Below are positions 18,505-29,377 of a stretch of 32,459 nt of DNA, one piece after another. Position 1 is the stretch's first letter, and each line of letters starts with the position of its first letter. Under the pieces are notes generated by a model. It was not told the DNA's origin. It worked only from the letters and a program-made list of their open reading frames with translations, and did no database searches. The DNA is taken from the NCBI GenBank assembly GCA_023819505.1, contig JAMWCN010000003.1:1-32459 (forward strand). Direction: 5' to 3'. This stretch comes from Candidatus Omnitrophota bacterium. Lineage in GTDB: Bacteria > Omnitrophota > Gorgyraeia > Gygaellales > JAMWCP01. The translations under genes were made by a program, and so were the position numbers.

Positions 18505-19460
18505 AGATATTGTTTTATCTTTGCTATCACTTTTCTTTCTGCATCTAAAAGGTTCCCTTTTATCTTACAACCACTGGCACTGCGATGCCCCCCTCCGCCA
18601 AAGTAGCTTGCAATCTTATTTACATCTATTTTTCCTTGAGAACGCAAATTTACATTGATGGTATTAGAATAAGAATTTTCTTTAAAGAGAACTACCACCT
18701 CTGCATCTTTTATAAGTCGACCAAAATTTAAAAGCTCTTCTGTTAAATCAGATGAAGGTTTGTATTTATTAAAAAGAGACTTTCTCATCTTAAACCAAAT
18801 TATCTTATTGTCTTTGGTAGAATTGATGGTAGAAATAGTCGCAATTAAAAATCTTACATCAGAGATAGTCTTTCTTTGATATATATTTCTGTATATATTA
18901 TGTACTTTTAAGCCGTAATCTATAAGTTTAGAACTTATCCTATGTGAAGCAGAAGTTGTGTTGGGATAATGGAAGGAACCGGTATCGGTAAATATACCTG
19001 TATATAACCAAAGAGCTATTTTTCTATTTAGGGGAACTTTTAATTTCTCATAAAGTTTATAGATCATCTCAGCGGTAGAACTTGCCTCTGGTTCTATCCA
19101 ATTTATATCACCAAAGTAAGTATTACTTATATGGTGGTCTATATTTATAATTGGCTTACCTTTGCCAAAAGCCTCTATTATTTTTTCTGCACGCATCTGG
19201 TCAGAACAGTCTAAAACTATTAAAACATCATATTTAGAATAATCTATTTTATCTAACCTCTTTATAAGATGGGTATCGCCAACGAAATTATACTCTTGGG
19301 GTATCTTCTCAGAAACTACCATCGTTGCTTTCTTCCCCAAAGAGGTAAGTAAAGCTCGCATTGCAAGAAGCGAACCAATCGCATCACCTTCTAAATTTAT
19401 ATGGGAAGTAATTAAAAAATTTTTATATTCTTTAATCTTTTGAATCAATTCCTTTACCAT
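18501..19460 (-). CDS. nrnA: DHH-DHHA1 phosphoesterase, NrnA-like oligoribonuclease/pAp phosphatase
   Basis: ITSHINLEGDAIGSLLA, VLDCSDQ, NIDHHISNTYFGDINWIE, TGIFTDTGSFHYPNTT, GGGGHRSASGCKI. Confidence 0.92.
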   Translation of the reverse strand: MVKELIQKIKEYKNFLITSHINLEGDAIGSLLAMRALLTSLGKKATMVVSEKIPQEYNFVGDTHLIKRLDKIDYSKYDVLIVLDCSDQMRAEKIIEAFGKGKPIINIDHHISNTYFGDINWIEPEASSTAEMIYKLYEKLKVPLNRKIALWLYTGIFTDTGSFHYPNTTSASHRISSKLIDYGLKVHNIYRNIYQRKTISDVRFLIATISTINSTKDNKIIWFKMRKSLFNKYKPSSDLTEELLNFGRLIKDAEVVVLFKENSYSNTINVNLRSQGKIDVNKIASYFGGGGHRSASGCKIKGNLLDAERKVIAKIKQYL

Positions 19461-19800
19461 CTTTTTCCTCTCTTAATCTTCTAATTTCCTCTTCAAGAAA
19501 AATACTTTCTTCAACAGATTTATCTTCCTTAAATACAATCTCGGGAACAAATTTTAAAGTAAGCCTTTGAGCAACCTCTCTACGTATAAAACCTTTAGCA
19601 TTCTCTAATGCAGAAGCGGTAGATTCTTTCTCTTTAGAATTTCCTAATACACTGTAATAGATACGTGCAAATTTTAGATCCGAACTTAACTCTATCCTTA
19701 AAACTGTAATGAAGCCTATACGGGGATCCTTTAACTCATCATGAATTATATTACTTATCTCTCTCTTTAAAGCTTCTGCTACTTTCTGGACTCTACTCAT
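19432..19800 (-). CDS. rbfA: 30S ribosome-binding factor A
   Basis: SRVQKVAEALKREISNIIHDELKDPRIGFITVLRIELSSDLKFARIYYSVLG. Confidence 0.94.
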   Translation of the reverse strand: MSRVQKVAEALKREISNIIHDELKDPRIGFITVLRIELSSDLKFARIYYSVLGNSKEKESTASALENAKGFIRREVAQRLTLKFVPEIVFKEDKSVEESIFLEEEIRRLREEKDGKGIDSKD

Positions 19801-19802
19801 AT

Positions 19803-20084
19803 TTATAAAATTTGCATCTCATAATCCAGAAGATCTATCTGGTTATAATTTTTTAAAAAATTGATAACTTCGCAGAGGAGACTATCCATCTGAGATCTAT
19901 CCTTACTTATACTCACTACAGCTAAATTAGCTCTCTGCCACTTATCCTCATCATTTAAAGAGATAACTGCGATATTAAATTTATTACGTAATTTTACCTT
20001 AAGACTATCTAAAACGGTTCTTTTATCTTTTAAAGAATTACTATTATAGATAAATAAAGAAATTTTCAATATCCCTACAGTCAT
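19803..20084 (-). CDS. ylxP: DUF503 family protein (YlxP-like)
   Basis: SLKDKRTVLDSLKVKLRNKFNIAVISLNDEDKWQRANLAVVSISKD; position immediately upstream of rbfA. Confidence 0.88.
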   Translation of the reverse strand: MTVGILKISLFIYNSNSLKDKRTVLDSLKVKLRNKFNIAVISLNDEDKWQRANLAVVSISKDRSQMDSLLCEVINFLKNYNQIDLLDYEMQIL

Positions 20085-21349
20085 TGCTTTGTTAGATTTT
20101 TAAGAAAGCTAATTTCCTCTTCTTTAGAACTTAGCCCTTTATCTAACTTTGCATAAAGTAGATCTTCAAGAACCTTTTTGTATTGAGGTCCACAAACTAG
20201 CCCTATTCTTTTTAACTCTTCCCCTTTTATACATAACCTTACCAGGTTATACTTAGTTAAAAAATCATCTATGTTTTTATTGAGGAGTTTATCTGAAGAA
20301 GTAGCCTTTATAAGGAGGATCACTTCGTAGCTTAATGGATTTAAGTATTTAAAGATAGAACTTGGTTTTAGTTTCTTTTTGAGTTTAGAGGCTAATTTAA
20401 TTTCTTTTTTATAAGAAATAATCCTTTTAGTATCCCCTTTCCTAAAGGCAAAATTTTTACAGATAGAATTCAGTTTTCTTATATCTAAAGGGTATACTAA
20501 CCCTATAAAATACATCAACCAACTATCTAATGGTCTGCGCGATGGAAATCTTTTACAGTACCAATTTATCTGTCTTTGAATAGAATTAAGAAAAATTAAG
20601 TTTTTTTTGCTTAATTTTAATTCCGGACTTATAAAATTTAAACCTACCAATTCATTTAATCTTTTTATGCAATTTAAAACTTTTTCTTCTTTAAGGAGTA
20701 AAATTAATTCATCCCTTATCCGATGCGGATGTACCTTATGAAGCATCTTTAACTTGACTGCTTTCTTAAGTTCCCTTAAAGTAGCTCTTTCTATCTTAAA
20801 TTTAAATCTCTCTTTAAAACGGATCGCCCTTAAAATTCTAGTAGGATCATCGATAAAACTTTTAGGATGTAAAATACGTATCTTTCTATTAATTATATCG
20901 GAATAGCCACCAAAAAAATCAACCAATTCTCTATCAGGATAGAGTCTTATGGCAATAGCATTTATGGTAAAATCTCTCCTCTTTAAATCTTCCTCAATAT
21001 TGGCTGGTTCTACGGTAGGAAGAATAGCAGGTCTTAAGTAGTATTCTCTGCGCGTAGTAGCTATATCAACTTTTATCTTATCTAGAGTTACTAAATTAGC
21101 AGTACCAAAATGTTTATGGTAGGTAAGTTTAGCATCTAAATTTAAGGCAAGTTTAGAGGCAAAATCTAGGGTATTTTTCTCTACGGCAATATCTAAATCA
21201 AAATTACTAACCCCTAAAATCAAATCACGAACAAAACCACCTACAAGATAAATTTTTACATCCATTTCAGAAGCCAATTTTTCAGATAGATTAATTATCT
21301 TTTTTAACTCTTCAGGTAAATTATCTAAAAGCCTAACTGCATCTCTCAT
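20081..21349 (-). CDS. CCA tRNA nucleotidyltransferase / poly(A) polymerase family (class II)
   Basis: VYLVGGFVRDLILGVSNFDLDIAVE-like start, RREYYLRPAILPTVEPANIEEDLKRRDFTINAIAI, GGYSDIINRKIRILHPKSFIDDPTRILRAIRF. Confidence 0.9.
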   Translation of the reverse strand: MRDAVRLLDNLPEELKKIINLSEKLASEMDVKIYLVGGFVRDLILGVSNFDLDIAVEKNTLDFASKLALNLDAKLTYHKHFGTANLVTLDKIKVDIATTRREYYLRPAILPTVEPANIEEDLKRRDFTINAIAIRLYPDRELVDFFGGYSDIINRKIRILHPKSFIDDPTRILRAIRFKERFKFKIERATLRELKKAVKLKMLHKVHPHRIRDELILLLKEEKVLNCIKRLNELVGLNFISPELKLSKKNLIFLNSIQRQINWYCKRFPSRRPLDSWLMYFIGLVYPLDIRKLNSICKNFAFRKGDTKRIISYKKEIKLASKLKKKLKPSSIFKYLNPLSYEVILLIKATSSDKLLNKNIDDFLTKYNLVRLCIKGEELKRIGLVCGPQYKKVLEDLLYAKLDKGLSSKEEEISFLKNLTKQ

Positions 21350-21354
21350 ATAAA

Positions 21355-22242
21355 TTAACCTCTGGGATGAAACATCTTATGAATCGTCTTAAGACGATCG
21401 CGATCGATATGAGTATAGATTTGAGTAGTAGAGATATCTGTATGTCCAAGCATCTCCTGAACACTCCTTAAGTCTGCTCCCCTTTCCAATAAATGACTGG
21501 CAAAGGAATGTCTAATAATATGAGGTTTCACAGGTTTTTTAATTCCTGCTTTGCGCGCATATTTCTTTATTATCTTCCATAAACTCTGCCGAGATATCTT
21601 TGCACCAAAACGGCTTACGAATAATAACTCTGAATTCTTTTTGCCTAAAAGAGCGGTTCTGCTGTTTTGAAGGTATCTTCTTATAGAAGCACAGGCATAT
21701 TTACCTAAAGGTATAATCCTTTCTTTATTCCCCTTTCCAACACAACGTAAAAATCCCACATCTAAATTTACGTCTTCTAACTTAAGATTAACAACCTCCG
21801 AGACGCGCATCCCCGTAGCATACATAGTATCTAAGATCGCTCTATCCCTTATACCTACTTTATTCCTTAGATCTGGTTGAGAGATCAAAACTTCAATCTC
21901 TTCTACAGTTAATGTAGAGGGAATCTTTTTCCATAATTTAGGACTCTGAAGAAGTTCTGTAGGGTTAGAGGAGATAATTTTTTCTCTGGTAAGGAATTTA
22001 TAAAATGATTTTATAGCAGCGACTCTTCTGGCGATAGAGTTACTAGAAAGCCCTTTTTCTTTTTGTTCCTGCATAAAATCACTTATAGAATCTCTTTTTA
22101 TATCAACAAAGGAACTTATCTTATGTTTACTGAGATATTCTTTAAAATTTAATAGATCCCTACGGTAAGAATCAACGGTATTGGAAGAAAAACCTCTCTC
22201 TACTACTAGATAGTTTAAAAATAGTTCTATTAACTCATCCAT
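21355..22242 (-). CDS. xerD: Tyrosine recombinase XerC/XerD type
   Basis: N-terminal SAM-like domain; catalytic TGMRVSEVVNLKLED, HIIRHSFASHLLERGADLRSVQEMLGHTDISTTQIYTHID. Confidence 0.9.
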   Translation of the reverse strand: MDELIELFLNYLVVERGFSSNTVDSYRRDLLNFKEYLSKHKISSFVDIKRDSISDFMQEQKEKGLSSNSIARRVAAIKSFYKFLTREKIISSNPTELLQSPKLWKKIPSTLTVEEIEVLISQPDLRNKVGIRDRAILDTMYATGMRVSEVVNLKLEDVNLDVGFLRCVGKGNKERIIPLGKYACASIRRYLQNSRTALLGKKNSELLFVSRFGAKISRQSLWKIIKKYARKAGIKKPVKPHIIRHSFASHLLERGADLRSVQEMLGHTDISTTQIYTHIDRDRLKTIHKMFHPRG

Positions 22243-22854
22243 TTTTTAAAAAGGGGTTTTCTCTTTTTTCCCTGCCTATAGTAGTCTTTACCCCATGACC
22301 TGGATAGACAACTGTATCATCATCTAATAAAAAAAGTTTTGTTTTTATAGAATCTATGAGCTTTCTATATGAAGCACCAACAAGATCTGTTCTTCCGATA
22401 CCAGAAAAGAAAAGTGTATCACCGCTAAAGAGGATCTTCTCTTTATCATCCAATATAGATAAACAGATACTACCAGGGGTATGACCTGGAGTGTGAATAA
22501 CTTTAAGGCGAATTTCATCTAATTTAATTTCCTGTCTATCTTCTAATGTAAAGATCTCTGAATTTACAGTAAAAGGTTCAGTAAAAAATTTAGAGAGATT
22601 AAGTACAGGGTCTTTTAATAACGGTAGATCTTCTTTATGGATATATATAGGAAGTGAAAAATTTCTATCTGCTCCAATATGGTCTATATGGCCGTGAGTA
22701 TGAATAATAAAGTAAGGTTTAAGTAAATTTTTTTTAATCACCTGCGTTATTTTCTCAGGTTCTGAACCCGGATCGATAAGGACCGCTTTAAGTGAATCCG
22801 AAACCAATATATAACAGTTCGTTTCAAATGGACCTAAGATTAATCTTTTTAAGG

Positions 22855-22858
<4 letters not shown>
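22235..22858 (-). CDS. MBL-fold metallo-hydrolase (glyoxalase II-like)
   Basis: THGHIDHIGADRNF, HTPGHTPGSICL, LFSGDTLFFSGIGRTDL, VYPGHGVKTTIGREK. Confidence 0.93.
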
Positions 22859-25370
<2,512 letters not shown>

Positions 25371-26099
25371 TCACCTTCCCAAATATAATCTTTCAGCTAA
25401 AAATACAGGAAGCCCTGCTTCTATTATCTTCTTATAAGAAGATTTTATATCATAATCTACCCGTTTAATCCAGACTTCTTTCTTCTCAGTATCAAATACA
25501 GAATAACAGGCAAAAGGATTACCATCTCGAGGTTGTCCTACGCTTCCCACATTTACAATGTATTGGTAGTTTTTAGATAATTTAAGGTGAGTTGGTTCAT
25601 AATAATAGACTTTATTCTGATCATCCTTAACAAATACCCCACTTATATGGGAATGACCGATAAAGCAGATATTGTTCTCTAAAATTTTAAAACTTTCCTC
25701 AGCATCAAAAACTTCATCCATATACTTAAAATCTTGGGGACTATCTAAAGTTCCATGAACCAAGCTTAAATTGTCATTCCTGTAGGTAAGGGACAATGAG
25801 CCAAGATATCTCTTCTCTTCTTCAGAAAGTTTTGTCTTTGTCCAGATGATTGCTCTTTTTGCTACAGGGTTAAAATAATCTATAGGGAATAAATCTACCG
25901 CTGCCCAGTCATGATTACCTGCGATTACCACTGAGGAAATCTTCTTCACCAGTTGAATACAATTAGAAGGATCAGCAGCATAACCTACAATATCTCCTAC
26001 GCAGAGATAGATATCTATAGATTCTCTCCTGTAAGCTTTTATTACCGCTTCTAAAGCTTCTAAATTAGAGTGGATATCAGAAAATATACCGTAGCGCAT
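25371..26099 (-). CDS. Metallophosphoesterase (YfcE/MJ0936-like); start revised to ATG at 26099
   Basis: MRYGIFSDIHSNLEALEAV, CVGDIVGYAADPSNCIQLV, VIAGNHDWAAVD, FIGHSHISGVF, NVGSVGQPRDGNP. The ORF track start at 26138 adds 13 residues; ATG at 26099 has an upstream GGGA and removes the overlap with acyP. Confidence 0.92.
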   Translation of the reverse strand: MRYGIFSDIHSNLEALEAVIKAYRRESIDIYLCVGDIVGYAADPSNCIQLVKKISSVVIAGNHDWAAVDLFPIDYFNPVAKRAIIWTKTKLSEEEKRYLGSLSLTYRNDNLSLVHGTLDSPQDFKYMDEVFDAEESFKILENNICFIGHSHISGVFVKDDQNKVYYYEPTHLKLSKNYQYIVNVGSVGQPRDGNPFACYSVFDTEKKEVWIKRVDYDIKSSYKKIIEAGLPVFLAERLYLGR

Positions 26100-26103
26100 A
26101 TGT

Positions 26104-26385
26104 TTATTCCCAAAAAAATCTGATCTCAAAATCTTCAAATTCCCCTGTAGGTTGTTGCCAATCTATCTGGATATCTTTAATATAGGAAGAAAAATATTTC
26201 TTTATCCTCTCTAAAAATTCTTTCAATATTTCTTCTTCTTGCTCTGCTACTAACTCTACCCTTCCATCCCTTAAATTCCTTACCCAGCCTTTAACCCCTA
26301 AATCCTGAGCGATACTTTCAGCAGTGTATCTGAACCCTACTCCCTGAACCCTTCCCACATAAAAAACATGAATTCTTCTCTGCAT
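26104..26385 (-). CDS. acyP: Acylphosphatase
   Basis: RIHVFYVGRVQGVGFRYTAESIAQDLGVKGWVRNLRDGRVELVAEQ. Confidence 0.96.
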   Translation of the reverse strand: MQRRIHVFYVGRVQGVGFRYTAESIAQDLGVKGWVRNLRDGRVELVAEQEEEILKEFLERIKKYFSSYIKDIQIDWQQPTGEFEDFEIRFFWE

Positions 26386-26395
26386 AACTTTTAAA

Positions 26396-26472
26396 TCGGG
26401 GGAGTGGGATTTGAACCCACGACCTCTTGGTCCCGAACCAAGCGCTCTTTATCCAAGCTGAGCCATCCCCCG
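26396..26472 (-). tRNA. tRNA-Pro (anticodon CGG), CCA not encoded
   Basis: Reverse complement folds: CGGGGGA TG GCTC AGCTTGGATAAA GAGC G CTTGG TTCGGGA CCAAG AGGTC GTGGG TTCAAAT CCCAC TCCCCCG A; all four stems pair; anticodon CGG. Confidence 0.97.
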
Positions 26473-27189
26473 TTATTCTTTTAAAAATTCTTTAAATCTT
26501 AAGGCATTCTTTACCGCAAAACCAAAAGCATCATTATTAAAAAATGCAAAGATATCTTTTTTGAAACTCAAAGCAAAATTAGCCCAATATTTTAATTCCT
26601 TATCAGAATAATTTCCACTGTAAAGCCCATCTCTACCATGAAAACGAAGATATAAAAAATCTGCAGTTAATACTTTTTCCTGTGGCCAAAAAATGGAATC
26701 TGCTATACATAAACAGACATTGTAGTCTTTAAGTATATCGTAAGTCTCTTTAACAAACCAACTTCTATCTCTAAATTCAAAGACATTCCTTATCTTATAT
26801 TTTTTTAAAGCTTTCAGAAAATTTTCTAAACGAACTAAATCTTTTCTCTGATAGGAAGGCAGTTGCCAAAGAACCGCAGCAAGCTTTTCCTTTAACTCTA
26901 AACAGGCATTAAAAAAATTCTTTAAGGTAGCTTCGTCATCTAACCTTTTTATATGCGTAATAAAACGACTACCTTTAGCTACAAAATAAAAATTTTTAGG
27001 ACTCCTTCTAAACCAACCTTTAAATGTCTCTTTTTTGGGAAGCCGATAGAATGTAACATTTAACTCTACAGAGTTAAAAAATTGGGTATAGTATTCAAAC
27101 CATCTGTTCTGCGATAGATCTTCAGGATAGAATACATTTCTCCAATGCTGATAAACCCAACCACTCGTTCCCACAAATATATTGGGCAT
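26473..27189 (-). CDS. DUF72 family protein
   Basis: IFVGTSGWVYQHWRNVFYPEDL, FNSVELNVTFYRLPKKETF, FYFVAKGSRFITHIKRL, VFEFRDRSWF, YLRFHGRDGLYSGNYSDKEL. Confidence 0.95.
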   Translation of the reverse strand: MPNIFVGTSGWVYQHWRNVFYPEDLSQNRWFEYYTQFFNSVELNVTFYRLPKKETFKGWFRRSPKNFYFVAKGSRFITHIKRLDDEATLKNFFNACLELKEKLAAVLWQLPSYQRKDLVRLENFLKALKKYKIRNVFEFRDRSWFVKETYDILKDYNVCLCIADSIFWPQEKVLTADFLYLRFHGRDGLYSGNYSDKELKYWANFALSFKKDIFAFFNNDAFGFAVKNALRFKEFLKE

Positions 27190-27203
27190 CTTATTTAATT
27201 TTA

Positions 27204-27232
27204 AGTATATCAGAAATATAAAGCAATAGCAA
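27204..27232 (-). promoter_or_regulatory. Extended -10 promoter upstream of DUF72 gene: TTGCTA (27227-27232), 17-nt spacer ending TGA, TATACT (27204-27209)
   Basis: Reverse complement TTGCTA-TTGCTTTATATTTCTGA-TATACT; TGn extended -10. Confidence 0.6.
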
Positions 27233-27256
27233 TATAGCAGAAAGGATAAAATTATT

Positions 27257-28474
27257 TTATATATCCTTTGGTAAACGTAAAAGAAAAATTAAACCAAAGA
27301 CCAAAAATATATTTAAATTAAAGATACTTAATCTATAACCGTATTCTTTAAAAATAATTAATATCAAAAAACTGATACCTAAGAATAGAGAACCTAAAAT
27401 CGTAGAAAGATAGCCTATGAAATTAAATAAACCAAAAATCTCTCCTATATCCTCTTTCTTAGATACCTTTACTAAAAAAGCTCTTGAGATTACCCAGCTT
27501 GAACTTAAACTCAATCCTACCAAAGCTCCGATAAGCCAAAATAAAGTTTTAGTTCTTATTAAGCTTGCAGCCACCAAGGAAACCATCCAGAGAAAAAATA
27601 TAATGATTAAACTCCTCCTATATCCAAGATACTTACATAGATATCCTGAAGAAAAACTTCCCAATATAGCAAAGAGTGTAGAAAAAACTATCAATTTAGA
27701 AAGCTCATCTTCATTTAATCCAAAGACACGACTTGCATATACCGACATAAATACAATTACCGCATTTACTACACATAATCCCAAAAAACTTGCCTTTAGA
27801 AAATTAGCAAGGTAAGGATTTTTTCTGCAATGATTAAAGAGTTGTCTTATTCTTTTAAATACAGAGATAATTCTTTCTTTTTTAAAAAAAGAAAAGAAAT
27901 CTATATTTTCTTTTGAGGAATCTTTAATAAATAAAAGACAGGGCAAAGAAAAAACTAAAAATAAAATTGCAGTAAGTAAAAATCCAAATCTATAACCGTA
28001 ATCTATTATAGGATCTTTAACTAAATATATAGCTAAAATTGCTCCTATATAACCAAATGCCCTTCCTATACCTGAAATCACCGTAATATCTTTGGAATCA
28101 GCAAATTCTACCATAATGGCATTATAGAAAATAACTGCGGTCTGACAGCCAAAATTAGCAATAGCAAAAAAGATTAAAGCTAAAAATACATTATCAGTTG
28201 AACTTAAAAGGAGAGTAAAGATTATACTTAATAATGTAAGGTATACCAAAAATGGTTTTCTCCTCTGACTAAAATCAGAGATGCCACCTAATATAGGAGA
28301 GCTAACTGCTACTAAAAAGGTAGAGATACTGTAAAATATACTATAAAAAATTTCAGCCACATTTCTCTCTATAGTTATCCAACGCACAAAATATAAAGAG
28401 ACGATATTTACTGCAAAGAATTGGTTTGCTAAATCGTACAATGCCCAAGCTAAAATTAATAACTTCTTTTTCAT
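27257..28474 (-). CDS. MFS transporter, UMF1/Atg22-like family
   Basis: LAWALYDLANQFFAVNIVSLYFVRWI N-terminus plus SPILGGISDFSQRRKPFLVYLT; 12-TM-like hydrophobicity. Confidence 0.88.
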   Translation of the reverse strand: MKKKLLILAWALYDLANQFFAVNIVSLYFVRWITIERNVAEIFYSIFYSISTFLVAVSSPILGGISDFSQRRKPFLVYLTLLSIIFTLLLSSTDNVFLALIFFAIANFGCQTAVIFYNAIMVEFADSKDITVISGIGRAFGYIGAILAIYLVKDPIIDYGYRFGFLLTAILFLVFSLPCLLFIKDSSKENIDFFSFFKKERIISVFKRIRQLFNHCRKNPYLANFLKASFLGLCVVNAVIVFMSVYASRVFGLNEDELSKLIVFSTLFAILGSFSSGYLCKYLGYRRSLIIIFFLWMVSLVAASLIRTKTLFWLIGALVGLSLSSSWVISRAFLVKVSKKEDIGEIFGLFNFIGYLSTILGSLFLGISFLILIIFKEYGYRLSIFNLNIFLVFGLIFLLRLPKDI

Positions 28475-28499
28475 AAGGAAAGCTTTAAACTATAGTTAT

Positions 28500-29372
28500 C
28501 TATTTAGCTAAATCTACCATTACATAATATAGACCTTTTAATAATTCAAACATCCTCTTAAAATCTAAATTCTCTTCTCTATCTTTATCTGTATGGTAAT
28601 AGGGGTAACGATAAAAAGCGGTATCGGTAAGCATCAAAGCTTTATAACCGTATCTCCAAAATGACCAGTTATCTGAAAAACTTATCTCAGGAACAAAACC
28701 TGCAGGAACAGCTAAAAATTCCACTTCTAAATTTGAATTATTTTTAAATACATCTACTACCTTTTTTAGATAAGTCTTTGACTTAAGATTACTTACCATA
28801 GCGATAAAATTTCCTCTGTGAGGATAAAAGAAATTCAATCCAAAAGGATAACTTTGAGAGCAAGGTTCATCGGTATAATAACCTACAGACTCCAAACATA
28901 ACATCATCTCTATATCCTGTTTCTCTTTTTTTAAAGATTCTGTATAATTTAGACTCCCCATACCTTTACTCATAAAAAACGGTGGCTCCTCATTGGTAAA
29001 GGCAACAAACCTTACAGTTTTATTTAACTGAATATTAAACAATAATCTAGCCAATTCTAAAAGTACAGCTATTCCTGAAGCATTATCATCTGCGCCTGGT
29101 GAACCAAAAACAGAATCGTAATGTGCACCTACAATAATTATCTTACCTTTTAGATTTAATCCTTCTTTCTCAGCTACAATATTGCGACAGGTTATATTTT
29201 GCCATAAAAAAATTTGTTCTTTTGTTGAATAACCTAATTTTAAAAATTCTTCCCTTATATAGTTGGCAGTGCTTTCAAGATTTAAATATTTATAGAGATT
29301 CCTTTCCCCTATCTGGTAAGAAATTGTATGGATATGCCTTCTTAAGTTATCAATTGAAAGAGCTTCTTCCAT
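28500..29372 (-). CDS. M28 family zinc peptidase
   Basis: IIVGAHYDSVFGSPGADDNASGIAVLLELARL, RFVAFTNEEPPFF, SDNWSFWRYGYKALMLTDTAFYRYPYYHTDKD. Confidence 0.94.
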   Translation of the reverse strand: MEEALSIDNLRRHIHTISYQIGERNLYKYLNLESTANYIREEFLKLGYSTKEQIFLWQNITCRNIVAEKEGLNLKGKIIIVGAHYDSVFGSPGADDNASGIAVLLELARLLFNIQLNKTVRFVAFTNEEPPFFMSKGMGSLNYTESLKKEKQDIEMMLCLESVGYYTDEPCSQSYPFGLNFFYPHRGNFIAMVSNLKSKTYLKKVVDVFKNNSNLEVEFLAVPAGFVPEISFSDNWSFWRYGYKALMLTDTAFYRYPYYHTDKDREENLDFKRMFELLKGLYYVMVDLAK

Positions 29373-29377
29373 TAAAA

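Noticed and set aside
21355-22242. XerC/D-type recombinase as evidence for an integron or mobile element
   Set aside because: Housekeeping-type Xer protein embedded in a core gene run; no attC-like array, tRNA-flanking attachment repeats or cargo found. The tRNA-Pro nearby shows no duplicated 3' end that I could see.
26100-26138. 13-residue N-terminal extension of the metallophosphoesterase and apparent 35-nt overlap with acyP
   Set aside because: MRYGIFSDIHSN at 26099 is the expected start of the fold and has an upstream GGGA; the overlap is an ORF-caller artefact.
28488-28497. Palindrome AACTATAGTT upstream of the MFS gene as an operator
   Set aside because: Short AT-rich palindromes are expected by chance; no repeat or second site seen.
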